A DNA stretch of 64,000 nt from Betaproteobacteria bacterium (GTDB lineage: Bacteria > Pseudomonadota > Gammaproteobacteria > Burkholderiales > Rhodocyclaceae), in assembly GCA_016709965.1 (NCBI GenBank), contig JADJLT010000001.1:1385001-1449000 (forward strand). The letters are read 5' to 3'. The position numbers and the translations under genes were made by a program. The notes beneath the pieces were generated by a model. It did not search any database, was not told the origin of the DNA, and saw only the letters and a list, made by a program, of their open reading frames with translations. Position 1 is the stretch's first letter, and every line of letters begins with the position of its first letter. Shown here in pieces: positions 56,011 to 63,678 of the stretch.

Positions 56011-56595
56011 TTAGTTGGACAGCGCCGCCTCGATTTCAGCAAACGTACTGGCCAGTTCAAAGCCAAGCACGGGAACACCGAGCAAACGCCCGATATGCGT
56101 CGCCGAGAACAGCCCGCGCACGCGGGGCTGGCCCGTCGCCATATCGACATCCTCAACCAGGATATGTTGGCGACCGAGGCGCTTCAATGCATTCAGGATA
56201 TCCACGACACGGGCGTTGAGCACCTCGCTCAGATAGAGGGTGTCGACATTGCCAACCGGCGTCATCAGGTCGGCCACCAGAAGCTCGTCACGCTTGCAAC
56301 CGCGAGCGTGTGCGATCTGCATCGGCTTCTCACCCAGAATGTCACGGGCGGTAATCAAGCCCTCGACCCGATCATCGGCAGCGGTCACCATCAGCAGACG
56401 AACGCCGCGTGAAATCATCTGCGCGTTGGCCTCCTTGATCGACGCCTCGGCGCCGATAACGACCACACTGACCCGGAGAAAGTCAGTCATCGCCTCGATA
56501 GCCGGCGAATCAGCACCAATCAGGTTATATCCCGATGGGCTCAACGTCGCGTTTGTGGAAATCTTGTGCGTGTGCACCTTGGCAGCCAAAGTCAT
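56011..56595 (-). CDS. Two-CBS-domain protein
   Basis: 194 residues from MTLAAKVHTHK with a GGAGG ribosome binding site. Two CBS motifs: about 45-105 (VVVIGAEASIKEANAQMISRGVRLLMVTAADDRVEGLITARDILG) and about 120-180 (LVADLMTPVGNVDTL, HILVEDVDMATGQPRVRGLFSATHIGRLLG). CBS pairs bind adenosyl nucleotides such as AMP or ATP and act as energy or metabolite sensors. It is 13 bases upstream of the sigma-54 regulator on the same strand, so the two likely form one unit. A perfect 27-base palindrome lies 47 bases upstream of its start. Confidence 0.87.
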   Translation of the reverse strand: MTLAAKVHTHKISTNATLSPSGYNLIGADSPAIEAMTDFLRVSVVVIGAEASIKEANAQMISRGVRLLMVTAADDRVEGLITARDILGEKPMQIAHARGCKRDELLVADLMTPVGNVDTLYLSEVLNARVVDILNALKRLGRQHILVEDVDMATGQPRVRGLFSATHIGRLLGVPVLGFELASTFAEIEAALSN

Positions 56596-56641
56596 GTCTC
56601 GATCCTCCAAGCAGTTATTGTTATGGTGACAATAGATTTCT

Positions 56642-56668
56642 TGCGAATCAGTGTGACACTGATTCGCA
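56642..56668. promoter_or_regulatory. Perfect 27-bp palindrome upstream of the CBS gene
   Basis: Arms TGCGAATCAGTGT and ACACTGATTCGCA with a single central G, perfectly complementary. A further partial half-site (GCGAATCGCACTGT) starts about 14 bases downstream. It is either an operator for a dimeric regulator or a hairpin in the leader. Confidence 0.6.
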
Positions 56669-56762
56669 CAAAGTATTCGGCGAATCGCACTGTAATACAA
56701 GCCCCCGAAGGGAAATACCCAATCCGCCACCTGAAGCGAATATGGCAAAAATTCGATGCAAT

Positions 56763-56784
56763 AAAAAAGGCGGCCGAAGCCGCC
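56763..56784 (-). terminator. Rho-independent terminator of the second PEP-CTERM gene
   Basis: Minus strand GGCGGC-TTCG-GCCGCC followed by T6, a classic tetraloop terminator. Confidence 0.85.
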
Positions 56785-56806
56785 CCTGTGGCTCGCTTGA
56801 ATTAAA

Positions 56807-57490
56807 TCACGCGTGCAGCTTGCGCCGACGAGCGATCGCTCCAATCAGACCAAGACCAGCCAGCAGCATGGCGTAGCTCTCCGGCTCGGGAATGGCCGCG
56901 GCGATCAGGCTGAATTTGATTTCATTTTGTGGATTGGACGTGATGCTGGAGAAAAAGCCGCCGCTTGCACTCAAAGTCAGCGTTCCGCCAGTCACGACGA
57001 TAGCGTTAAAAGAACCCGCGCCGCTCGAATCAGAGCCGGACAAATAACCCGTGGAATACCCGGCACCGCTCAGCGTGGTCGTTTTGGTCAGGATACCGCC
57101 GAAAGGAACCAGCGGCCCGCCATTGACGGAAGCATTAGCGCCAGCGACCGCTTGAGTCGTCGCGCCACCGACCTCGGTAAACACCAGATTACCCACTGAA
57201 GCGCTCAAGCCGCTAAGGCTGTACCCAGCATTGGCGGTGATCGTGAAGTCCGGCAATACAAACGTGTTGGTCACCGGCGCGCCAAGGCTGACCACATTCA
57301 CGCTGGTCGGCAGATTCCAGCCGAACCCGGCGACATTGCCACCGCTCGTAAAACTGAAAGAAGGGCTGCCAAAGATTGTACTGTCGTCAAATGACAGGCT
57401 ATACGAGCCGTAATCGTTGGTTTGAGTAGCAGCCCCCGCAGCAGTAGCGACGGATAGCGCTAGAAGAGAAATCAAGGCACGGATTTTCAC
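56807..57490 (-). CDS. PEP-CTERM sorting-domain exported protein
   Basis: 227 residues. Start is GTG 57490 with a correctly spaced AGGAG; the longer open frame would put a second hydrophobic stretch before the signal peptide (VKIRALISLLALSVATAAGA). The mature part is Gly/Ser/Thr/Asn-rich beta structure without Cys. The C-terminus has IPEPESYAMLLAGLGLIGAI and a basic RRRKLHA tail, almost the same as the PEP-CTERM protein at 3476-3961. It is expected to be processed by exosortase A at the membrane and to enter the extracellular matrix. Flanked by a terminator and a candidate sigma-54 promoter, so it looks like a single-gene unit. Confidence 0.88.
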   Translation of the reverse strand: MKIRALISLLALSVATAAGAATQTNDYGSYSLSFDDSTIFGSPSFSFTSGGNVAGFGWNLPTSVNVVSLGAPVTNTFVLPDFTITANAGYSLSGLSASVGNLVFTEVGGATTQAVAGANASVNGGPLVPFGGILTKTTTLSGAGYSTGYLSGSDSSGAGSFNAIVVTGGTLTLSASGGFFSSITSNPQNEIKFSLIAAAIPEPESYAMLLAGLGLIGAIARRRKLHA

Positions 57491-57556
57491 AGACAACTCC
57501 TGGAAAGGTTTATGACATAGAGCCAAGAAACTAAAGCTGGCAATTATTATAAATAA

Positions 57557-57574
57557 TGCAATAAACATGCCGCA
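57557..57574 (-). promoter_or_regulatory. Sigma-54 (-24/-12) promoter of the PEP-CTERM gene
   Basis: Minus strand CGGCATG-TTTA-TTGCA: perfect -12 element, GG to GC spacing of 10, -24 with two mismatches from TGGCACG. About 55 bases of leader to the GTG. Sigma-54 control of PEP-CTERM genes (PrsK/PrsR) is established in related floc-forming bacteria. Confidence 0.6.
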
Positions 57575-57711
57575 CTTATCAATATGCTGATTCGATTAAA
57601 CTAAATGGCATCGTTGAAGGCGCAGTCGATTCTCGTGTAAAAAAATCCGACATTCAGCTTCTACACCCCCCCGGAAGCGTATGATCGGCACTCCGTGACG
57701 AGCACCGATCA

Positions 57712-57876
57712 ATGAGCGACGAAACGCCCCCAAAAAAATCGAAGACCCACGTCATTCTGTGGATCGCTGCATCGCTGTTCATCCTTTTCGCCATCGCTGG
57801 CATGTGGGCCGCAGATTATTACTTTTCACCAGAAATGCTGAGTCCTACCAGCGTTCCGGACGCCGTCGGAAAATAA
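57712..57876 (+). CDS. Small single-pass membrane protein, unknown
   Basis: 54 residues. Basic start (MSDETPPKKSKTHV), one helix of about 19 residues (ILWIAASLFILFAIAGMWA), then DYYFSPEMLSPTS and a short tail to TAA 57874-57876. No family recognised. Polarity suggests the N-terminus stays in the cytoplasm. No clear ribosome binding site; confidence is limited by length. Confidence 0.5.
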   Translation: MSDETPPKKSKTHVILWIAASLFILFAIAGMWAADYYFSPEMLSPTSVPDAVGK

Positions 57877-58300
57877 TCAGCCGGAGCAGCGGAAACCCTG
57901 CTGGCGTAGCACTGGCTGAGCGATCAGATTGCAGCTCAAGTGCAGCCTTGCATTAAAGCTAATGCGAAAAACCCAGCGTCCAATTATATTCCAATCGAAT
58001 ATAATCGCCGCTTGCATGAGGAAAATCTGTGATTTTTCACTATCCGAGATGATCCTCTAACCAACACAGCCCTATGGATTTTTTGCCATATTAGCGTTCA
58101 CTTTCAGCGATACAAAGCAATTCAACGCCACTACGAATACGCTCGCGCGTAACGACAGCTTCTTAACATTTTCGAAATACGAACATGCCAACATGCCAGG
58201 CCGCTGCAAGCCCAATGCTCAGGCGTCAGGGCAAAACAGGTGCACAACACTTTCCGCCGCCAAATTTCATACCATCGCTGGCGGCAAACGGAGGGAGAAG
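57877..58300. other. Intergenic region with a 9+9 palindrome
   Basis: 424 bases without a supported gene. It holds ATTATATTC-CAATC-GAATATAAT (57983-58005), a perfect inverted repeat that could be an operator, in an AT-rich stretch unlike its surroundings. Nothing else recognised apart from the ribosome binding site of the following small gene. Confidence 0.5.
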
Positions 58301-58564
58301 ATGAATACTCAAGCAATCATAGGTCTCGTTCGAGGTCAATTTATAGCTACGCTCAAAGACGGCAGCAGTATTGAGCATTCAGATATGCACCACCTTGCCA
58401 GTGCCCTTTATCAAGCTGGCGTAAAAGCAAAAGGGGTTCACTATGAATGGCGACCAGGCCAAAGAATGATTACCGCAGGTCAGCAGGTCGCGCTACGTGC
58501 CGCCTTGCGACAGCAAGAGGCATCTACGGCAGCCTTGCCCTCATGCGAGACACAGAGTGTCTGA
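58301..58564 (+). CDS. Small conserved protein, paralogue of 45459-45713
   Basis: 87 residues from MNTQAIIGLVRG, preceded by GGAGGGAGAAG. Core: FIATLKDGSSIEHSDMHHLASALYQAGV, VHYEWRPGQRMITAGQQVALRA. Aligned with the protein at 45459, the shared features are FIA-x-L-x-DG-x-x-IE, A-x-ALY-x-AGV, YEW and the identical GQRMITAGQQVALRA. N- and C-termini differ. No signal peptide, membrane helix or known motif. Genomic context here (AT-rich gap upstream, tRNA-Ala downstream) differs from that of the first copy. Confidence 0.78.
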   Translation: MNTQAIIGLVRGQFIATLKDGSSIEHSDMHHLASALYQAGVKAKGVHYEWRPGQRMITAGQQVALRAALRQQEASTAALPSCETQSV

Positions 58565-58691
58565 ATTCACTCAGAATTGCGACTACATAGATTATGTGGC
58601 GACCACACACCTGAAGACCTCCGACATCACAACGGGAATAACTGTCGGCCAATGGTGCCAAAAACAAAAAATTGATCGATGATTGGCTTGT

Positions 58692-58767
<76 letters not shown>

Positions 58768-58838
58768 AACGTAGGAAGATTCTAGCCTACTCCAATTTGT
58801 AGATCAAAGTGCCGCAGCATCTGCACAGCATCGCGAAT

Positions 58839-58883
58839 GCAAATTTTCGAATTTGCCCGTTTTTCCCGGTTGACCGTGGCAAT
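58839..58883 (+). repeat. Dispersed GGTTGACCG repeat, copy 14
   Basis: CGAATTTGCCCGTTTTT then CCCGGTTGACCGTGGCAAT: a full-length copy between tRNA-Ala and the sua5-like gene, ending 7 bases from the latter's stop. Confidence 0.85.
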
Positions 58884-58889
58884 CCACTT

Positions 58890-59885
58890 TCAAGACTGCC
58901 CGGCGCCGGCAACGGCGCGGCGCAGGCGGTCGGCGACTGCTGCCCAGGCAGGATCGTCGGGCAAGGCTTCGACGGCGATCAGATTGACACCGGCGTGGTC
59001 CATGTCGCGTAGCGCGGCGTAGAGGTCGTGGGCGTAGCCGACCGGGTCGGCCGGCAACAGGCGCCAGGCGTGCGGCATGCCGGCTTGCGGTGGCTGGTTG
59101 GTGCTGATGACGCCACAACGATCGCCTTTGTGGCGTTGGGCGTTGATGAAATCGAGCAGGCGTTCAGCCGGCACCAGTCGCATCGGCGTTTGTGGTGCAT
59201 AGTGGGCGGCCAGCGATCCGGAGACGCGCGGGGCGCCGGCAGCGGTTTCAATGGCTGGCCGCCGGCCAAGGACGGCTTCGAGGTGCGTCGGGGCAATATG
59301 CCCGGGACGCAGCACGACTGGTTCGCCACGCGAGCAATCGACAATGGTGGATTCGATGCCAACTTTGCACGACCCGCCATCGAGAATCAGCGGCACGCGG
59401 TCGCCGAGTTCTTCGCGAACGTGATCGGCCGTAGTCGGGCTGATACGGCCAAAACGGTTGGCCGATGGTGCTGCGATGCCAGCATGCTCGCCGGCAACGG
59501 CGGCAAAGGCGCGCAGCAGATCCAGCGCAACGGGATGTCCGGGCACACGCAAACCAACCGTATTCTGACCGCCGGTGACCGCATCCGGCACCCATGCCTG
59601 CTTTTTGAGAATCAGCGTCAAAGGGCCGGGCCAGAAAGTCTCCATCAGTTCCCAGGCGACATCGGGCACCTGCTCGGCCCAGTGGTCGACCGCATCATGG
59701 CCGGCGATATGGACGATCAGCGGGTGATCGGCCGGGCGCCCCTTGGCGGCAAAAATTTTGGCGACGGCTACCGGGTTGGCGGCATCCGCCCCCAGGCCGT
59801 AGACCGTTTCCGTCGGGAAGGCGACCAGCTCGCCAGCCCGCAGCAGTGCTACGGCACGGCTGTAATCAGTGGCGACCGGGATCAT
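58890..59885 (-). CDS. Threonylcarbamoyl-AMP synthase (Sua5/YwlC type)
   Basis: 331 residues from MIPVATDYSRAV. YrdC domain (about 5-190) with AFPTETVYGLGADAANPVAVAKIFAAKGRPADHPLIVHI and STIVDCSRGEPVVLRPG, followed by the Sua5-specific C-terminal domain (about 215-331, including SGSLAAHYAPQTPMRLV). It makes threonylcarbamoyl-AMP for t6A in ANN-decoding tRNAs. It ends the folD-purE-purK-sua5 run, its ATG overlapping the purK stop (ATGA). The much longer open frame upstream lies inside purK and is not used. Confidence 0.93.
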   Translation of the reverse strand: MIPVATDYSRAVALLRAGELVAFPTETVYGLGADAANPVAVAKIFAAKGRPADHPLIVHIAGHDAVDHWAEQVPDVAWELMETFWPGPLTLILKKQAWVPDAVTGGQNTVGLRVPGHPVALDLLRAFAAVAGEHAGIAAPSANRFGRISPTTADHVREELGDRVPLILDGGSCKVGIESTIVDCSRGEPVVLRPGHIAPTHLEAVLGRRPAIETAAGAPRVSGSLAAHYAPQTPMRLVPAERLLDFINAQRHKGDRCGVISTNQPPQAGMPHAWRLLPADPVGYAHDLYAALRDMDHAGVNLIAVEALPDDPAWAAVADRLRRAVAGAGQS

Positions 59886-61048
59886 TCGCCCTGAATGCCG
59901 ATGGCGGCACGAGCAGCCCGTGCGATCGCTTGAACTTGCTCGGCGTTTTCCCCGATCACGGTGAAATGGCCCATCTTGCGACCAGGACGGGCGTGGTGCT
60001 TGCCGTAGAGGTGAAGTTTGAGATTGGGCACGGCATACAGCTTGGTCCAATCGGGTTCGCGGTAGTGTTCGCCGCTTTCGCCCTTTTCGAACCACAGATC
60101 GCCGAGCAGGTTGACCATGACCGACGCCGAATGCGCGCGCGGCTCGCCGAGCGGCAGGCCGCACAGGGCGCGGACCTGTTGTTCGAACTGGCTGGTCACG
60201 CAGGCATCGACGGTGTAGTGGCCGCTGTTATGCGGCCGCGGCGCCATCTCATTGACGATCAGACGGCCCTGGCAGACAAAGAATTCAACGCCCATGGTGC
60301 CGATGTAGCCGAGCTTCTCGGCAATCCGGGCAGCGACATCCTCGGCGTCGCTACGCAGACAGACGGAGGTTCGCGCCGGCACGATGGAGACATCGAGAAT
60401 GCCCTGGGTGTGCTCGTTTTCACCCGTCGGAAAACAGCGCACCTGGCCCTGTTCATCCCGCGCCAGAACAACGGAAACTTCGTAATCGAGCTTCAGGCGT
60501 TGTTCGAGAACACAGGCCTCGCCTTTGAAACGGGCAAAAGCCAGCAGCGCTTCTTGACGATTGCTGACCATCGCCTGCCCCTTGCCGTCGTAACCGAAGC
60601 GGGCAATCTTGAGAATGGCGGGAAAAAGATCGGCAGGCGCGATTTTGATATCGTCTTCGCTGCGAATTTCGGCGAACGGCCCATGCGGCAGGCCGTTATC
60701 GCGCAGGAATGACTTTTCGGCGATACGTTCCTGGCAGATGGCGACAGCGGCGGCTGATGGGCGCACCGGAACGAACTTGGCGAGGTAGTCGAGCGTTGCC
60801 GACGGGACGTTCTCGAACTCGGTAGTAATCGCCGCACAACCGGCTGCAAACTCGTCAAGGCCAGCGTAATCGTCGTAGTCGATACAGAAATGGCGCTCGG
60901 CGATCTGGCCAGCCGGACTGTTTTTATCCGGATCGAGAACCCAGACCTGATAACCCATTTCGTGCGCGGCAGTCACGAAGAAGCGCCCGAGCTGGCCGCC
61001 GCCGAGCATGCCCAGCGTGGCGGGTGGAAGAATGATTCCGGAAGCCAT
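59882..61048 (-). CDS. purK: N5-carboxyaminoimidazole ribonucleotide synthase
   Basis: 388 residues, ATP-grasp fold: LPPATLGMLGGGQLGRFFV N-terminal, then ITTEFENVPSATLDYLA, KIARFGYDGKGQAMV (ATP loop) and EFFVCQGRLIVNEMAPRPHNSGHYTVDAC (metal-binding end). It adds bicarbonate to AIR using ATP in purine synthesis, feeding PurE. I take ATG 61048; a GTG at 61057 overlaps the purE stop and is possible. Position between purE and sua5. Confidence 0.95.
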   Translation of the reverse strand: MASGIILPPATLGMLGGGQLGRFFVTAAHEMGYQVWVLDPDKNSPAGQIAERHFCIDYDDYAGLDEFAAGCAAITTEFENVPSATLDYLAKFVPVRPSAAAVAICQERIAEKSFLRDNGLPHGPFAEIRSEDDIKIAPADLFPAILKIARFGYDGKGQAMVSNRQEALLAFARFKGEACVLEQRLKLDYEVSVVLARDEQGQVRCFPTGENEHTQGILDVSIVPARTSVCLRSDAEDVAARIAEKLGYIGTMGVEFFVCQGRLIVNEMAPRPHNSGHYTVDACVTSQFEQQVRALCGLPLGEPRAHSASVMVNLLGDLWFEKGESGEHYREPDWTKLYAVPNLKLHLYGKHHARPGRKMGHFTVIGENAEQVQAIARAARAAIGIQGE

Positions 61049-61053
61049 GGCAA

Positions 61054-61551
61054 TCACACTTCCGGCAATTTCATGGCGAGGACTTTTTCTGCCTGTGCCT
61101 GGCGGAACGCCTGCAATTTTTGGCTCAGTTCCGGGTTTTCATTGGCCAGCATGGCCACCGCAAACAGCGCGGCATTGGCAGCACCCGCTTCGCCGATGGC
61201 GAAGGTGGCGACGGGAATACCCTTCGGCATCTGAACGATGGAGTGCAGCGAATCAACACCAGACAGCGCCTTGGATTGGACCGGAACGCCGAGCACCGGC
61301 ACGGTCGTCTTTGCAGCCAGCATGCCAGGCAGGTGCGCGGCACCGCCAGCACCGGCGATAATCGCCTTGAGGCCGCGGCCTAGCGCCGCTTCGGCGTAGG
61401 AAAAGAGCAGATCCGGCGTCCGATGGGCCGAAACAACCCGCGCCTCGAAGGCGATGCCAAAATCCTTGAGAACGCCGGCAGCCGCCTGCATGGTCGGCCA
61501 GTCCGAGTCGGAGCCCATGACGACACCGACGAGAATCTGTTTTTCACTCAT
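61054..61551 (-). CDS. purE: N5-CAIR mutase
   Basis: 165 residues. GSDSDWPTMQAAAGVLKDFGIAFEARVVSAHRTPDLLFSYAE is the class I PurE signature, followed by AIIAGAGGAAHLPGMLAAKTTVPVLGVPVQSKALSGVDSLHSIVQMPKGIPVATFAIG. It moves the carboxylate of N5-CAIR to C4. Its ATG overlaps the folD stop (ATGA) and its end is followed by purK after five bases. Confidence 0.97.
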   Translation of the reverse strand: MSEKQILVGVVMGSDSDWPTMQAAAGVLKDFGIAFEARVVSAHRTPDLLFSYAEAALGRGLKAIIAGAGGAAHLPGMLAAKTTVPVLGVPVQSKALSGVDSLHSIVQMPKGIPVATFAIGEAGAANAALFAVAMLANENPELSQKLQAFRQAQAEKVLAMKLPEV

Positions 61552-62402
61552 AGCCCGGCCTTCCGTTCCGCTGCTTCAATGGTATTGGCGAGCAGCATGG
61601 TGATCGTCATCGGCCCGACACCGCCCGGCACCGGGGTAATCTGGCCGGCCACTTCAAGACAGCCAGCGAAATCGACGTCGCCGCACAGCTTGCCGTCCGG
61701 CATGCGGTTGATACCCACGTCAATGACGACGGCACCCGGCTTGACCATGTCGGCCGTCACAAATTTAGGCTTGCCGACGGCGGCGACCAGAATGTCGGCG
61801 CGGCGGGTGTGCCCAATTAGATCCTTGGTGCGCGAATTGCACACGGTGACGGTCGCACCGGCATTGATCAGCAGCAGCGCCATCGGCTTGCCGACGATGT
61901 TGGAGCGGCCGATGACGACGGCTTCCTTGCCTCTCAGATCAACGTTACCTTTTTCAAACATCTTCATCACGCCGTACGGCGTGCACGGGATGAAACGCGG
62001 ATTGCCCTGGGCCAGCGCACCGACGTTTTCGGCGTGGAAGCCATCGACATCCTTGTCGGCGGCAATCGCTTCGAGCACAGCTTCTTCATCGAAATGCTTC
62101 GGTAGCGGTAGTTGCACGAGGATGCCGTGGATATTCGGGTCCGCATTCAGCTCGGCAATCTTGTTGAGCACCGTGGCCTGATCAACCGTGGCGTCGTAAG
62201 TGATCTTTTCCGAATGCATGCCGATGGCCAGACAGCCATTGACCTTGTTGCGGACATAAACTTCGGAGGCCGGATCGGCTCCGACCAGAATGACCACCAG
62301 ACCAGGCTTGTGGCCCATGGCGGTCAGCGCCTCGACACGGGCCTTGAAGCCTTGGCGAAGTTCTTCCGCCAAGGCTTTGCCGTCGATAATTTGAGCTGTC
62401 AT
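61548..62402 (-). CDS. folD: Methylenetetrahydrofolate dehydrogenase/cyclohydrolase
   Basis: 284 residues from MTAQIIDGKALAEEL. Catalytic Lys region (VYVRNKVNGCLAIGMHSEKITYD), GILVQLPLPKHFDEEAVLEAI, CTPYGVM, VVIGRSNIVGKPMALLLINAGATVTVCNSRT (NADP loop) and PGAVVIDVGINRM. It interconverts 5,10-methylene- and 10-formyl-THF, supplying one-carbon units to the purine pathway encoded next to it. First gene of the folD-purE-purK-sua5 run; a terminator-like hairpin sits in its leader. Confidence 0.96.
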   Translation of the reverse strand: MTAQIIDGKALAEELRQGFKARVEALTAMGHKPGLVVILVGADPASEVYVRNKVNGCLAIGMHSEKITYDATVDQATVLNKIAELNADPNIHGILVQLPLPKHFDEEAVLEAIAADKDVDGFHAENVGALAQGNPRFIPCTPYGVMKMFEKGNVDLRGKEAVVIGRSNIVGKPMALLLINAGATVTVCNSRTKDLIGHTRRADILVAAVGKPKFVTADMVKPGAVVIDVGINRMPDGKLCGDVDFAGCLEVAGQITPVPGGVGPMTITMLLANTIEAAERKAGL

Positions 62403-62413
62403 CGTCGCATCCA

Positions 62414-62452
62414 ACTAAAAAGAAAAGGGGAAAGGCACTGGCCTTTCCCTTT
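62414..62452 (-). promoter_or_regulatory. Terminator-like hairpin in the folD leader
   Basis: Minus strand AAAGGGAAAGGC-CAGT-GCCTTTCCCCTTT followed by TCTTTTT, 12 bases upstream of the folD ATG. It would stop transcription entering the operon, so it is either an attenuator or the terminator of an unseen leader transcript. Confidence 0.55.
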
Positions 62453-62602
62453 GAATTGGCGCGTATTTTAGCAGAATACGCCGACGCATCCTGCGCCGGA
62501 CCTTTGCAGCGCACGCCTTTGACGCAATTCAAGCCCGTTGATGGACATCAAGGCTCTCGCCCTCGCCGCCCTGAACAATGCGTGGTCAGAAACCTATCGA
62601 CC

Positions 62603-63190
62603 ATGAACGCCGTCAACCAGTTGGCCCACACCCCACCCGCTCGCATTCCCGGCAACAAGGGAATCTGGGCCGGCATTACTTGCGAGTTCGTCGAGTTCAC
62701 CGTGCTCTTCGCGGTCTATTTCATCGCCCGCGCACATTTTCCCGATGCCTTTCACCAAGGCGCACAACGGCTTTCGGTGACGGCCGGGACCATCATCACG
62801 CTATTGATGGTGACCAGCAGCTACTTCATCGCCTGTTCGGTCAATGCGATTCGTCAGGACAAACACAAGGCGGCCGTCATCTGGCTGCTTGCCGGCCTCA
62901 TCATCGCCATCGGCTACCCGCTGACCAAGGCGCTGGAAATCCACTGGAATCTGGCACACGGCATCAACGGCGAGTCGGGTATTTTTTTCACGGTCTACTA
63001 TTACCTGACCTTCACCCATCTGGTGCACGCCACCTGGGGCATCCTCGGCACTCTCTGGGTGCTGGCTCGCCTGCTTTGCCACGGCTATTCCGCCGACGAC
63101 TATAGCGGGCTGGAAGCACTGGCCAGTTACTGGCACGCCACCGACATCATCTGGCTGGTCATTTTTCCGTTGTTTTACGTCCTGGCCTGA
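62603..63190 (+). CDS. Heme-copper oxidase subunit III-like protein (NorE type)
   Basis: 195 residues, five membrane helices. GNKGIWAGITCEFVEFTVLFAVYFIAR, ITLLMVTSSYFIACSVNAIRQDKHK, YYYLTFTHLVHATWGILGTLWVLARL and YWHATDIIWLVIFPLFYVLA match subunit III/NorE. NorE accompanies nitric oxide reductase in denitrifiers. No norB or norC is in this window, so the gene belongs to an oxidase or Nor system elsewhere. It is divergent from folD and four bases from the next gene. Confidence 0.8.
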   Translation: MNAVNQLAHTPPARIPGNKGIWAGITCEFVEFTVLFAVYFIARAHFPDAFHQGAQRLSVTAGTIITLLMVTSSYFIACSVNAIRQDKHKAAVIWLLAGLIIAIGYPLTKALEIHWNLAHGINGESGIFFTVYYYLTFTHLVHATWGILGTLWVLARLLCHGYSADDYSGLEALASYWHATDIIWLVIFPLFYVLA

Positions 63191-63193
63191 GCG

Positions 63194-63490
63194 ATGGATT
63201 TCAAAAAAGACCATTTTTTCCGGTTGACCGCGGCATGGCTGGGGCTGCTTGCCCTGACCCTGGTTAGCCTCGGTCTCAGTGAATGGTTCCGCGATGCCGG
63301 CTGGCTGCCGTTGCTGGTCGCCGCCATCATCTGGCTGAAGGGTGCGCTGGTCGCCCGCTGCTTCATCGAGTCGCACATCGCACATCCCTTCATTGCCCGC
63401 GTCCTGAGCGTTTTTATCGCCATTTCGCCACTCGCACTGATCGCCACCGCCTTCTTCGGCGGCACGCTGGCCCGCTGGGCGTCCATTTAA
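63194..63490 (+). CDS. NorF / cytochrome c oxidase subunit IV-like protein
   Basis: 98 residues, three helices (LGLLALTLVSLGLSEW, GWLPLLVAAIIWLKGALVA, VLSVFIAISPLALIATAFF) with the conserved small-subunit segment RCFIESHIAHPFI. Its N-terminus (MDFKKDHFFRLTAAW) is encoded by repeat copy 15; the first helix follows directly, so the repeat supplies a basic cytoplasmic tail. Companion of the NorE-like protein. Confidence 0.78.
   Translation: MDFKKDHFFRLTAAWLGLLALTLVSLGLSEWFRDAGWLPLLVAAIIWLKGALVARCFIESHIAHPFIARVLSVFIAISPLALIATAFFGGTLARWASI
63201..63236 (+). repeat. Dispersed GGTTGACCG repeat, copy 15
   Basis: CAAAAAAGACCATTTTTT then CCGGTTGACCGCGGCAT, encoding residues 4-15 of the NorF-like protein (FRLTAAW). 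Confidence 0.8.
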
Positions 63491-63539
63491 ACTCTTCGTT
63501 GCTAATGCAAAAAAAGTCCCATGTACGGGTTTGTCCTTA

Positions 63540-63568
63540 TTGCACGATGCGAATTTTGATTTTACAAT
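63540..63568 (+). promoter_or_regulatory. Sigma-70 promoter for aceE
   Basis: TTGCAC, a 17-base spacer, TACAAT: near-consensus -35 and -10. It leaves a leader of about 105 bases to the aceE ATG, containing a hairpin (next entry). Confidence 0.65.
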
Positions 63569-63626
63569 GCGGAACGATGCTTAAGGGAAACTACGGGCTC
63601 GCATAAGGAGCAATAAGCGGATAAAG

Positions 63627-63651
63627 TTGTTTTGCTCAACAGGCAAAACAA
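63627..63651 (+). other. Hairpin in the aceE leader
   Basis: TTGTTTTGC-TCAACAG-GCAAAACAA: a perfect 9-bp stem in the untranslated leader, 28 bases before the aceE start. No T run. Could be an operator or an RNA stability element. Confidence 0.5.
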
Positions 63652-63678
63652 AATGAAATTCAACCTCGGAGACAAACC

